DNA of 64,000 nucleotides from an uncultured Desulfobacter sp. (GCF_963666675.1 NZ_OY762929.1:4218001-4282000), one strand, 5' to 3'; shown: positions 43,967 through 52,550, counted from the stretch's first letter. Translations and numbers: made by a program. Notes: a model not told the origin generated them from the sequence alone.

Positions 43967-44090
43967 TAACGGCAAGCTGAGGGGCCGGGCGGCGAAAACC
44001 GAAAGCTTTTGAAATGCTGCGTACTTTCCGTAAACCGCATTCGTTAAAAGCGGCGCAGACCGCCCGGTCCCTTCGAGCGTTTGGTTCGGC
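43964..44090 (-). other. attC-like recombination site 5 (ILEI-domain cassette), intron inserted at its end
   Basis: CGATAACGG at the left and GGTTCGGC at the right enclose arms GAGGGGCCGGGCGG and CCGCCCGGTCCCTTC. The deleted intron begins right at the GTT of the minus-strand end box. Confidence 0.65.
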
Positions 44091-44111
44091 AACTTTCATG
44101 CGACTATGTGG

Positions 44112-44729
44112 TTAAACAGCAGTCCTTTTTTCTTGCCGCTTGGATTTAATGTTGACAAGCCAGATTAATCCTGCTCCCAGAAGGAATAAAGACCCAGGTA
44201 CTGGAACAGTGTTGATGGTTGTTGTCACGCTCACTGGGCCACTCCCACGGCTGGCAAAAGCTTCTATTGCAGAGCCGGGTGAACTTTCCTTTGTACCAAT
44301 GAAAGCCCATGAACTGCGATAGGATAGTGGATTACCGTTCACGCCAAGAGTGTATAAAGCACTTAATGCATTGCTATTCAAATATCGTGATGCTTCATCC
44401 TTCACAGCTGAAAGAACAATTCTACCGGGATCAATAGAATTAATAAATGTCGCCATGCTGGTTGACTCTTGGGAGGAATAATGTGTGTCAAAGCTAATTT
44501 GATCTAAAACCGCACCTGAGGATTGATCAATCACGATAAAATTAAATCCTCTCGTGTTCAAAGAGTAATCAACTCCATCCACTGATAATTGTGCAACACC
44601 GCCATAGTAGCCTGGGTCATCAAAACCAGCGGAGAATGATTCTAAAGTGATTGGGGCTGCACTCGCCAGTCTACTCAACCCTAAAAGGAATAAAAAAATC
44701 GCGAAACCTGCAAAACTTTTCTTTCTCAT
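44112..44729 (-). CDS. Secreted ILEI/FAM3-like domain protein with PEP-CTERM-like anchor (integron cassette gene)
   Basis: 205 residues from the ATG preceded by GGAGGG. A signal peptide (GFAIFLFLLGLSRLASAAP) is followed by a domain with FNFIVIDQSSGAVLDQISFD, GRIVLSAVKDEASRYL and SWAFIGTKESSPGSAIEAF, which I read as the interleukin-like EMT inducer (ILEI/FAM3) fold found in eukaryotic FAM3 proteins and some bacterial surface proteins. The C-terminus has VPVPGSLFLLGAGLIWL then a basic tail, like PEP-CTERM sorting signals. Role unknown; surface sugar binding is a family-level guess. Confidence 0.75.
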   Translation of the reverse strand: MRKKSFAGFAIFLFLLGLSRLASAAPITLESFSAGFDDPGYYGGVAQLSVDGVDYSLNTRGFNFIVIDQSSGAVLDQISFDTHYSSQESTSMATFINSIDPGRIVLSAVKDEASRYLNSNALSALYTLGVNGNPLSYRSSWAFIGTKESSPGSAIEAFASRGSGPVSVTTTINTVPVPGSLFLLGAGLIWLVNIKSKRQEKRTAV

Positions 44730-44780
44730 GTTTACTGCCCTCCGTTTTGACTTCGTTATGTTCAGAGATTTTAAGCCGCC

Positions 44781-46885
44781 TCTCGCGGTAGGAACGCCGG
44801 TCACCCAGTACCCCCCGCACAGACCCGGACGTGCGGTTTTCCCGCATCCGGTTCCTCGGTTATACTCGCTTTCGTGTAAGACATCTGTTCATGTGAATAC
44901 GCGATGTTGCCTGTTCACAATTCTCATCTTTGGTTTGGCAATACCCAAAAGGTCTATCGCTTTTGTGAAAATCTTCAAGGTGAAGCTTTTACGCTTCCCT
45001 CCACGGCGATTCAGCCATTTGAAGGCACATGCTTCAGCCCAGCTATAAAAGCGCCATAATGCCGACAGGTTACCTGGCACGTTATAATAGTTGTAATGTC
45101 CGCGCAACCGTCTATTGAGCGCTTTGATAAAGATTTCCCCTTTCAAATGGCGATTTGCCTTTATCCATTCCTTGATCCGCCTGCAGGCACCTTGCAGCTT
45201 CTTGGGGGCTGTCCGTAGTTTAACTTTAATGGTTCCATCTCTATCTTTCTCCCAGAAAGTTTCAAAGCCTAAAAAGCTTATCCGGACTTTCATGCCGGGA
45301 TGAAAACGATTGAACCGGATCATTGCTGTTTTCTCCGGTGCCACCTCAAGATTGAACTTGCCAAGTCTGCCCGGAAGCTCTCGGTAAAACCGCTCAGCTT
45401 CATCTTTATACTGAAAGGCGCAGATATAATCATCAGCATATCTCAAAATAAAGGCCTGACCTTTACAATTGAGTTTCACCTTTCTTTCGAACCATAGGTC
45501 AAGGCCAAAGTGAAGATAAATATTGGCCAATACGGGCGAAACTATACCGCCCTGGGGTGTCCCGGATTCAGGATGTATAACTTTACCGTCTCTATCGAGA
45601 ATCCCAGCTTTCAACCACTTTTGGATTAAGTTCAGAAAGGCCGCATCATCAATCCGTTCCCGGAGCATTCGCATCAACCAGTCATGATCAATATTGTCGA
45701 AAAAGCCGTTGATATCAGCCTCAACAATGTACCCGATTTTTCCAAACTGCAGGTTGAACTGCAAGTCCTCTATTGCCTCCCTGGCACTGCGATTGGGTCT
45801 ATATCCATAACTGGTGTCTATAAAGTCCGATTCAAAAATTGATGACAGAATTTTGGCACAGGCCAGTTGCACGAGCCTGTCCTCAAGCACCGGTATTCCC
45901 AGTGGCCTTTCTTTACCATTTCCCTTTGGAATGTAACATCGTCGCACCAATTTAGCGCGATACCGCTTTTGTTTCAATTTTCCCGCCAATGCCTGAATGT
46001 TGGCTCCCAGGTTCTTCCCGTAAGCCTCTGCCGTTACTTGATCTACTCCACTGGCGGCTTTCTTGTTCAGATCCTTCCAGCAGTCCATCAAAAATCGGTA
46101 GTTCAAACATTTGTACAGATTTTGAAAGCGGTGTTTCCCACAAACTTCTGCCTTAGTTGCTATTCCCCGCAGTGAGGTTTGCTCGTATTGCTCCAGCCCT
46201 ACTTTGTCCGGTACGAGTTTCATTTGCGGGCTACGTACTTCCGTCAGGTCCTTCCCCATGTAGTGGGCTTTCCCCACCTCCGAGTAATATGCCTGATAAG
46301 ACACCCCATTGGCATGTAGAGGGCCAACGGTATTCCGATTTTCCTCCCACCTGAAGCTTACATCCAACATTTCACTGGTGTAGTGTACCATAATCTCCTG
46401 GAACCTCTGGGGCTTCCCGAGTTCTCCAGCGCATCTCTTCTTGCATGCCACGGCCTGTGGACTCCGGCGGACCTCCACATCCTCGCCAATAACGGATGCT
46501 TCTGTGTTGCCTTCGGCGACCGTTAAAACCCTCGGCGTCCGCGGGTTGCTCTCTCGAAGCTGTACCAGCACTTCAGGGTGCACGATCACCCCTGCGGCCT
46601 ACAAGATTCTCTGCCTACGCTTAGCCCATCTTGTTCGATACTCTTTATTTCCATTGATCCTACAGTGGGGTGAGTCTTCCACAATATCCAAGATTTCTCC
46701 GGGTTGCGGCTCGTTTCCAGCCGAATGTTCCGGCGTCCTGCACTTACAATGAAAATAACGTATCTCCGCCATGGACCCAAGGCTCGATACGGATGGGTGG
46801 CTAACCCTTGTTGAAACCCATTACTGGATTTCACCCGACAGGGACTTTCACCCTGCAAGATACGCCGAGCTTTGCTCGGCGCGAG
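44781..46885 (-). mobile_element. Full-length group IIC-attC type intron
   Basis: About 2.1 kb on the minus strand. The 5' end lies just inside the GTT of an attC-like site (46882-47006), the domain I start contains GCAGGGTGAAAGTCCCTGTC, the reverse transcriptase lies in the second half, and the 3' end has the domain V-like hairpin ACCGGATGCGGGAAAACCGC with CGTCCGGG. The association with an attC end and absence of an endonuclease domain in the RT point to class C. Confidence 0.75.
44889..46223 (-). CDS. ltrA: Group II intron reverse transcriptase/maturase
   Basis: About 444 residues from the preferred ATG (start MKLVPDKVGLEQYEQTSLRG); the longer frame to 46589 reads intron RNA structure. RT blocks are intact: GKERPLGIPVLEDRLVQLA, DINGFFDNIDHDWL, GTPQGGIVSPVLANIYLH, and the catalytic RYADDYICAF. 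The maturase (X) domain follows (LRGHYNYYNVPGN). No HNH endonuclease at the C-terminus. Needed for splicing and mobility of the surrounding intron. Confidence 0.93.
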   Translation of the reverse strand: MKLVPDKVGLEQYEQTSLRGIATKAEVCGKHRFQNLYKCLNYRFLMDCWKDLNKKAASGVDQVTAEAYGKNLGANIQALAGKLKQKRYRAKLVRRCYIPKGNGKERPLGIPVLEDRLVQLACAKILSSIFESDFIDTSYGYRPNRSAREAIEDLQFNLQFGKIGYIVEADINGFFDNIDHDWLMRMLRERIDDAAFLNLIQKWLKAGILDRDGKVIHPESGTPQGGIVSPVLANIYLHFGLDLWFERKVKLNCKGQAFILRYADDYICAFQYKDEAERFYRELPGRLGKFNLEVAPEKTAMIRFNRFHPGMKVRISFLGFETFWEKDRDGTIKVKLRTAPKKLQGACRRIKEWIKANRHLKGEIFIKALNRRLRGHYNYYNVPGNLSALWRFYSWAEACAFKWLNRRGGKRKSFTLKIFTKAIDLLGIAKPKMRIVNRQHRVFT

Positions 46886-47006
46886 AACGTGGAGTTGAGG
46901 GGCCAGGCTTTTAAACCCCAAAACTTCCGATAAAAAGTTGAATTTTCCTGAACCAGGGACTTCCGAAAGGCCGCGCAGTAAGCCTGGTCCCTCTCCAACG
47001 TTTTGT
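46882..47006 (-). other. attC-like recombination site 6, interrupted at its end by the full intron
   Basis: CGAGAACG at the left, GTTTTGT at the right; arms GTTGAGGGGCCAGGCTT and AAGCCTGGTCCCTCTCCAAC pair nearly throughout. No cassette gene precedes it: the next 71 bases are a copy of sequence found beside intI. Confidence 0.65.
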
Positions 47007-47073
47007 GTGTGCCGGGCACGGCACATGTTCTTAAAAGTGAGTCAAATGTATAGAATTTCAATACATTTGGCAA
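47003..47073. repeat. 71-bp duplicated sequence, copy 1
   Basis: Identical to 49066-49136 except one T/C difference. Contains GCCGGGCACGGC, and CAAATGTAT / ATACATTTG as an inverted repeat around AGAATTTCA. On the minus strand TTGCCA, a 17-base spacer and TACATT could form a cassette promoter. Confidence 0.85.
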
Positions 47074-48390
47074 GTCTTAGACCCAGCCTGATGGAGGCGA
47101 AGGGTGTAGTGGTAGTGCAACGGGGTATCGGTGACGGTGCTTCGGGAGGAAGCCGCCTTTCTGAGGCAAGGTACCACGAAGGTACGGGATGACGTACAGG
47201 AATCGGATATAAGGCGCACATACCGGGACGAGCCTGCACAACAAGGTGAAGTCCTCTATCCATTACAGGGTATGTCCGTAAATCCGGCATTCACGTACTG
47301 AAAGACACGTGTTTACCCCGGGAGATCTCCCATGTGCCGGATTGGCTGAGGGCTGGGTAACTGGTCCTGACCGTATGGGAGAAGTCAGCAGAGGGCATAG
47401 TAGTCGGAGGAAACGAGCCGGGCCTCCCTGTCTTGAGAGAAGTACACCCGGAGGCCTCACCCCGATGAAGGCCTGAACGGTACCCGGGCCGAACGGCTTG
47501 GGTAAATGGTTGTGGTGAGTAAGTAGAAGGATTTTATGGGAATAATGCGGCAGTGGCCGAAATTTCCATAGCATGACTCTACACAAAACCCGGTAAATCG
47601 GTGGGATAACCTACAGCCGATTTTGTTAACACCAGCCGAATCGCCTTGGTACGTGATCCGTATGCCGGGTGGTGGTGTGCCATGAGAGTAAGCCGTTTTA
47701 CTCGTAACTGTAGGAAAGATGGAGGATGGCCCTCCGGTGACGACTTCCAGAAGTGGTTACCAAACTACCGTGAGCTGCGTTGATTAAGAGTCAAGGTGGT
47801 GAGCGTCACGGAAAAGGCAGGACAAAGAGCCTGTCAGGTATGAGATTTGGAGATGAGCGTAAGCGAACCGCTGATGACGTGTCGAAAGCGTATATGGTGA
47901 CATCAAAAATGGGGTTGCGCCACTGTCCCATGAGGAGTCCAAGGGAAATCTGGTTACTGCTTGGATGGTGTCCGGCATAAAGGCGGCATGAACATATCTT
48001 AGGCTTTCTTATGGAACATGGGAACCTGTCGTTCCGATGCTAAGGGAGAAATCCAAGTGGAAGCACCACAAGGATCAGAGTACCAAAGCGGAGCACAGGG
48101 GCGGAGCAACTCGTAGTAGTGAAGAAGGGTCTGTAATGGGGCTGGAGCGAAGGGGTTGCATTGTCCGGCTTGATGCGAGGGGTCAACCAGCAATGGGAGG
48201 AATTCTTTGGATCAAGCAATGTCATGTTTTATGGCTGGACAATAGGAGCCGTATGAATCGAGAGGTTCACGTACGGTTCTGAGAGGGCCTGGAGGTGAGA
48301 TTCCTTCGGGCTACTCACCTGGGAGGGCTCCTAGTGATGGGGAGTCCTATCCCGATTGAGCGTAGCAATGTGTGTCCGCGTGCAGCTTTT
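47074..48390 (+). mobile_element. Group II intron without a reverse transcriptase ORF, plus strand
   Basis: A structured stretch of about 1.3 kb with no coding frame longer than about 80 codons. Near the 3' end is a textbook domain V: GAGCCGTATGAATCGAGAGG with TTCACGTACGGTTC (about 48249-48283), followed by a domain VI-like hairpin GGTGAGATTCCTTCGGGCTACTCACC. It differs from the class C introns nearby and lies in the opposite orientation. Boundaries are approximate. Either ORF-less by deletion or dependent on a maturase elsewhere. Confidence 0.75.
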
Positions 48391-48395
48391 TGTTC

Positions 48396-48453
48396 AAGGA
48401 TTAGTACCGAGCTTCGTGCCTTAGCACGGTTACTAATCCTTCATTTGTTATAT
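48396..48453 (-). other. attC-like recombination site 7 (lipoprotein cassette), apparently truncated
   Basis: AAGGATTAGTACCG pairs with CGGTTACTAATCCTT, and TTTGTTATAT lies at the gene-proximal end, two bases from the gene stop. The opposite terminal box is missing; the plus-strand intron sequence lies immediately beyond, so the site was probably cut. Confidence 0.5.
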
Positions 48454-48454
48454 T

Positions 48455-49003
48455 TTACGTGACCCATACCACGTCTTTTCTGGTTATTAACTTTAGTACG
48501 AAGATTTCAGTAACATCTTCTTCACTTGCGATTTTGTACACCACTTCCAAATTTAACTCTTTAGCACCACTGTACCTCTCTGAAAGAGTAAACTCCTCGT
48601 CAATGACAGCTATAAACCCAATGAAATATTTAGCCTTAGGGATTGGCTTATTTATTGAGATCGTTCGATCTATATCTATGGTGGAGAATTCGCCTGTATC
48701 CTTATTCGTAATTTTTGCGCTAATAATTTTAACATCCATCTCTTTGTTAGCAGCGAATATTAAAGAGCCCCGCTTAATAGAGTAGGACGGCGCGAACATT
48801 CTAAAATTTGGAATTACCTTAAATTCCTTACCATTCATACCATCAATTTTTGTATGTGAGCTGTAGACGAGACTATGTCGGATGGAATTCGTCGGCTCAT
48901 GAACATACTCCTGTACATCGACAAAACTACACGCACTGACAAAAATTATTACGATTAAACCTATATACCTGATCTCAACCTCCCGAAATATAACGCTCAG
49001 CAT
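48455..49003 (-). CDS. Putative lipoprotein (integron cassette gene)
   Basis: 182 residues with a hydrophobic N-terminus and lipobox VSAC (IGLIVIIFVSACSF), so likely lipid-anchored. The mature part is beta-rich with a NPFRM-like central segment (IPNFRMFAPSYSIKRG) and no known domain. The annotated ATG lies inside the upstream attC-like site; GGGAGG eight codons further in suggests a later, perhaps non-ATG, start. First true gene cassette after intI. Confidence 0.6.
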   Translation of the reverse strand: MLSVIFREVEIRYIGLIVIIFVSACSFVDVQEYVHEPTNSIRHSLVYSSHTKIDGMNGKEFKVIPNFRMFAPSYSIKRGSLIFAANKEMDVKIISAKITNKDTGEFSTIDIDRTISINKPIPKAKYFIGFIAVIDEEFTLSERYSGAKELNLEVVYKIASEEDVTEIFVLKLITRKDVVWVT

Positions 49004-49071
49004 AACCGGCTGGGAAAGGCTGCAGAGCGAAGCGGCGCAGCTTTTCCCAGTCCGAGTTCATGATGTTGTGT
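48988..49071 (-). other. attC-like recombination site 8, closest to intI
   Basis: ATATAACGCTCAGCATAAC at the left is strikingly like the classical aadA attC end; GTTGTGT is at 49065-49071. Arms GGCTGGGAAAGGCTGC and GCGCAGCTTTTCCCAGTC pair. No gene lies between it and the 71-bp copy by intI. Confidence 0.7.
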
Positions 49072-49136
49072 GTGCCGGGCACGGCACATGTTCTTAAAAG
49101 TGAGTCAAATGTATAGAATTCCAATACATTTGGCAA
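49066..49136. repeat. 71-bp duplicated sequence, copy 2; candidate attI/cassette promoter region
   Basis: Lies directly upstream of intI, where attI and Pc are expected. The inverted repeat CAAATGTAT / ATACATTTG spans 49105-49131. A minus-strand TTGCCA-17-TACATT could drive the cassettes. Assignment as attI is by position; see copy 1. Confidence 0.55.
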
Positions 49137-49149
49137 TGACCTGACGGAG

Positions 49150-50247
49150 GTGGACTGGAAATTCTGGATGGATTCCGCCGATTCCCTGGCAAAATCGCAC
49201 CCCACGGTTGCCGACGGAATTTCGGCTAAAAACACCATTGAGCACCTGTCAAACGTAAAGCATTCAAAACTTGCCGACGTTCGAAAACGTCATAGGGCGA
49301 TTCTGGAACAGCTGCTGGTTGAGTTGCGGACAAGACGGTATTCCATAAGAACAGAACAGTCCTATGAATCATGGGTAACCCGTTTCATCTCTTTTAACGA
49401 AAACCGGAAACCGGAAAAACTTGGCGGCGATGAGGTTGTCAGTTTCCTGCAGCACCTTGCCGTTCAACGCAATGTTGCAGAAAGCACCCAGAATCAGGCG
49501 TTGAATGCGCTGGTCTTCTTTTATGACAAGGTGCTCAAACAACCCTTGGGCGACATCGGTAATTTTGTACGCGCCAAACGCCCCAAACGTCTTCCTGTGG
49601 TATTAACCCGAAGCGAAGTCACTAAAATTCTCGAACAGATGACCGGCAGGCAAAAGCTGATGGCGTCTCTGCTTTACGGCACGGGTATGAGATTAATGGA
49701 TTGCATCAGGCTCAGGATCCAGGACATTGATTTCGGCTACCTGCAGATTGTGATCAGGGACGGAAAAGGAAAAAAAGACCGGGTGGTGCCCTTGCCAAAG
49801 CGGCTTGTAGAAGACCTCAAGGCCCATCTTGAACTGGTGCATGAGACGCATAAGTCAGACCTGCAAAGAGGATTGGGTGAGACCTATCTGCCCGATGCGC
49901 TTGACCGAAAATATCCCAATGCGGCAAAAGAGTGGGGATGGCAGTATGTGTTTCCCAGCGGTCGACTTTCCGTTGATCCAAAAAGCGGTAAGACACGCCG
50001 CCACCATATCCACGAAAACGGTCTTCAAAAAGCCATCAAAAAAGCGGCCTCCCAGGCCAATATGACCAAACGGGTTAATTGCCATGCCCTGCGCCACAGC
50101 TTTGCCACGCATCTGCTTGAAAGTGGTTATGACATCCGCACTGTTCAGGAGTTGCTCGGCCATGCAGATGTCTCCACAACCATGATTTACACCCATGTAC
50201 TCAATCGCGGGAGCAAAGGCGTACAAAGCCCCCTGGACGGATTATAA
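49150..50247 (+). CDS. intI: Integron integrase IntI
   Basis: 365 residues of the tyrosine recombinase family. The N-terminal SAM-like domain has RRYSIRTEQSYESWV. The catalytic domain has GTGMRLMDCIRLRIQDIDF (Arg I), HALRHSFATHLLESGYDIRTVQ (His-x-x-Arg) and MIYTHVL (Tyr). The segment LPDALDRKYPNAAKEWGWQY followed by VFPSGRLSVDPKSG is the extra patch unique to integron integrases. Start uncertain: GTG 49150 overlaps the GGAGG; ATG 49168 is an alternative. It inserts and excises cassettes by attI x attC recombination with folded single-stranded attC. Convergent with the yddG-like gene two bases away. Confidence 0.95.
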   Translation: MDWKFWMDSADSLAKSHPTVADGISAKNTIEHLSNVKHSKLADVRKRHRAILEQLLVELRTRRYSIRTEQSYESWVTRFISFNENRKPEKLGGDEVVSFLQHLAVQRNVAESTQNQALNALVFFYDKVLKQPLGDIGNFVRAKRPKRLPVVLTRSEVTKILEQMTGRQKLMASLLYGTGMRLMDCIRLRIQDIDFGYLQIVIRDGKGKKDRVVPLPKRLVEDLKAHLELVHETHKSDLQRGLGETYLPDALDRKYPNAAKEWGWQYVFPSGRLSVDPKSGKTRRHHIHENGLQKAIKKAASQANMTKRVNCHALRHSFATHLLESGYDIRTVQELLGHADVSTTMIYTHVLNRGSKGVQSPLDGL

Positions 50248-50249
50248 AT

Positions 50250-51245
50250 TTATCCCGGTTCGTTAACGGCGGCGCTTTCTGCCGACGCATGATGGGCACT
50301 GTCCATAGAGCCTGTTTGGTCGGGACTTTTAACTGAAACCCAGCTGATCAAAGATCCGGCAATGAGCAGGCCGCACCCGATCCACAGGGCGGGGGTGGGC
50401 GCCACGGAAAGATAGATGCAGGAGACAATCGTGGATAAAAGCGGGGTCATATATGAGCTTGCCGCCAAAAAAATCGTATTACCCTGGCGCATGGCATTGT
50501 CCCACAGGCTGTAGGCCACCAGTGTAATAAATGCCAAAGCCGCCACCTCTCCGGCCACCTGAAGGCCCCAATTCCTGGGTTCATCAACAAAAAAATTCAT
50601 GACAAACAGGGCAATGGCCGTTGCAGCCAAAAAAAACGGCACCGCCCCCCCGGCCTGGTCCGGGCCCACCCATTTACGGGTGAGATTGGAGTAAAGTCCC
50701 CAGGAAAGTGCAGCGAACAGGGCCAGCAGATAAGCAATGGGATTGGCGGAAAGGTTATTGAGCATCCCATGCCATGTATGACTGCCGCCACCGGCCAAAA
50801 CCAGGTATACCCCAAACAGGGCCAGAACAGTTCCCGGCAGCAGAAGCCAACTGGCCTTATTCTTTAAAATGGGAACGGAAAACACAAGTATCAATGCCGG
50901 CCACAGATAATTGATCAACCCCATCTCCACGGCCTGGCTTCGATTTTCAGCCATCCCCACGGCAAGAAACAGGCAGAGCATATATCCCACAAAAAGAGAG
51001 CCGCAGCCCAGAAGATACCTGCCCGGCAGATGCTTAAGTTTGCTGCGCTGTTTAGGGCTCCTCAACACATTGATCAAGCCGAATACGGCACTGATAAGAT
51101 AGACATAACTTGCCCCGTAAACTGGGCCAAGATGTTCTGAAATACTGCGGGTAAACGCAATGGTATAACTCCATAATAGAATGGAAAAGATCCCGCCGGT
51201 CGTAGCCAGGAGAGCGGCCCTGCCTGAATTACTATTTTCTGCCAT
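50250..51245 (-). CDS. YddG-like DMT exporter (aromatic amino acid type)
   Basis: About 331 residues from the ATG at MAENSNSG; a 17-codon extension upstream is also open. Ten hydrophobic segments; the first reads LLATTGGIFSILLWSYTIAF and a later one ALFAALSWGLYSNLTRKW, as in YddG/EamA exporters. Substrate (aromatic amino acids or similar) inferred from the family. It marks the chromosomal flank of the integron. Confidence 0.82.
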   Translation of the reverse strand: MAENSNSGRAALLATTGGIFSILLWSYTIAFTRSISEHLGPVYGASYVYLISAVFGLINVLRSPKQRSKLKHLPGRYLLGCGSLFVGYMLCLFLAVGMAENRSQAVEMGLINYLWPALILVFSVPILKNKASWLLLPGTVLALFGVYLVLAGGGSHTWHGMLNNLSANPIAYLLALFAALSWGLYSNLTRKWVGPDQAGGAVPFFLAATAIALFVMNFFVDEPRNWGLQVAGEVAALAFITLVAYSLWDNAMRQGNTIFLAASSYMTPLLSTIVSCIYLSVAPTPALWIGCGLLIAGSLISWVSVKSPDQTGSMDSAHHASAESAAVNEPG

Positions 51246-51441
51246 TTTTTTCTTTTCCTCTATTCTGGAAGCCCAATTTGCCTGTAAGTCGCCCATACCG
51301 GATAAAAAATCTTAATTAAACGCGAACAAATCAAATGTCAACGCGTTTGAATAAAAAAAGCGCCCATATCCCAGGCTGCAGGCAACTGTGGGGACTGATC
51401 AAAAAGCCCGTAACCGGAATGACTTAGCCCCGTGCACGTGC

Positions 51442-51474
51442 AACTGCCTTGACAACGCCCAAGGCAGTTTTTAT
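51442..51474 (+). terminator. Terminator-like hairpin in the leader of the sulfite reductase gene
   Basis: AACTGCCTTG and CAAGGCAGTT form a perfect 10-base stem with an 8-base loop, followed by TTTTA. No plus-strand gene ends close upstream (intI ends 1.2 kb before), so it may be an attenuator in the 5' leader of the next gene rather than a simple terminator. Confidence 0.6.
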
Positions 51475-51533
51475 GTTGACAGGATGTTTTTTATTTACGC
51501 ACCACCTATAACTTTAATTGAAGGAAAAAGTAG

Positions 51534-52193
51534 ATGCTCAAACTTGGTGAAAAGGGAGCCATCCTCCAAAATGACAACGAAACTTATGCCATTGCCCCCC
51601 ATATTCCCTGCGGGGTTGTTACACCGGATATGCTCAGAAAGATTGCTGATGTGGCGGAAAAATACGAAGCCAAAGCACTCAAGCTGACCGGGGCCACCCG
51701 TATTACCATTGTAGGACTCAAAGAAGAGGACATTGATTCGGCCTGGCAGGACCTGGAACTTGACAAGGGTGCCGCCGTGGGCATGTGTATCCGCTCAGTG
51801 CGCGCCTGTCCGGGCACGACCTTCTGTAAACTCGGCAGACAGGATGCTCTGGGCATGGGCATGGAACTGGATAAGAAATACCATGCCATGACACTGCCGG
51901 GTAAATTCAAAATGGCGGTATCAGGATGCAAACTATCCTGCTCCGAATCCTGGGTCAGGGACATTGGGCTTATCGGAGAAGATAAAGGATGGCTCATTGT
52001 CATTGGCGGCAACGTGGGTCTGAAACCCAGAATCGCCAAACAAGTCGCTGATGGACTGAGCACTGAAGAAGCCATGCAAGCCTGTGAACGCATTGTTGAA
52101 TTTTATAAGGAAAATGCCAAAACAGGGGAACGCCTGGGAAAAATGATCGAACGTCTCGGCCTTGAACCCTTTGAACAGGCCATCCAAGGTTAA
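51534..52193 (+). CDS. Small siroheme sulfite/nitrite reductase family protein (assimilatory type)
   Basis: 219 residues, the size of the small monomeric assimilatory-type sulfite reductase described from Desulfovibrio vulgaris. A ferredoxin-like half-domain (KALKLTGATRITIVGL) precedes the cluster motifs CIRSVRACPGTTFCKLGRQD and SGCKLSCSESW, which carry the cysteines for the coupled [4Fe-4S]-siroheme. Start has AAGGAAAAA upstream. Whether it reduces sulfite, nitrite or only binds siroheme cannot be told from sequence. Confidence 0.85.
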   Translation: MLKLGEKGAILQNDNETYAIAPHIPCGVVTPDMLRKIADVAEKYEAKALKLTGATRITIVGLKEEDIDSAWQDLELDKGAAVGMCIRSVRACPGTTFCKLGRQDALGMGMELDKKYHAMTLPGKFKMAVSGCKLSCSESWVRDIGLIGEDKGWLIVIGGNVGLKPRIAKQVADGLSTEEAMQACERIVEFYKENAKTGERLGKMIERLGLEPFEQAIQG

Positions 52194-52195
52194 CC

Positions 52196-52550
52196 ATGCA
52201 AACCCAATACATACCTGAAGACCGGTTTCCCATCCAGGTAAGCCCCCACGTCCAGGTGCTCGGCAACTATTTATTTCAATCTCATGCTGATCACAGGGAA
52301 GAAAAAAAGCCTGCTGGTTGAAGCTGGTGTTTCAGGTATGGTGGATCAAGTCATCCGGCAACTGGATGACCTTGAGATCTTCACGGATATGATCGTAGTC
52401 AGCCATCCCCACGCTGATCATGTCACAGGAATTCCCGGTTTGACTGACCGGTTCAAAGATGCCCGGATCATTGCAGACACCGGGGCCCAAAAGTTCATGG
52501 CCCATCCCAAGGCCGAACATAAAAAAACAGAAAACGGCCATGGCCGACCA
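52196..52550 (+). pseudogene. Broken metallo-beta-lactamase fold gene
   Basis: The frame from ATG 52196 gives MQTQYIPEDRFPIQVSPHVQ then LGNY and shifts near 52270; in the +2 frame it continues MLITGKKKSLLVEAGVSG and the metal motif SHPHADHVTGIPG. A one-base indel therefore splits the gene. After about HPKAEHKK (52525) resemblance ends and the sequence runs into a fragment on the other strand. The gene starts two bases after the sulfite reductase stop, so it was probably part of that operon. Confidence 0.6.

Larger units (their letters stand above)
38990..50247. mobile_element. Chromosomal integron with about eight cassettes and several group II introns
   Basis: IntI at the right end (plus strand); all cassette-type genes to its left read on the minus strand, away from intI, as in integrons. 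Between most genes lie 80-130 bp imperfect palindromes with AACG...near one end and TTGTTRYRT near the other. Detailed entries follow. The left limit is placed where a receiver-domain remnant gives way to intron-like sequence. Confidence 0.8.

Noticed and set aside
47042..48282. Several short frames in the 47-48.3 kb stretch
   Set aside because: The DNA is explained by group II intron RNA structure, with a clear domain V; none of the frames resembles a reverse transcriptase.
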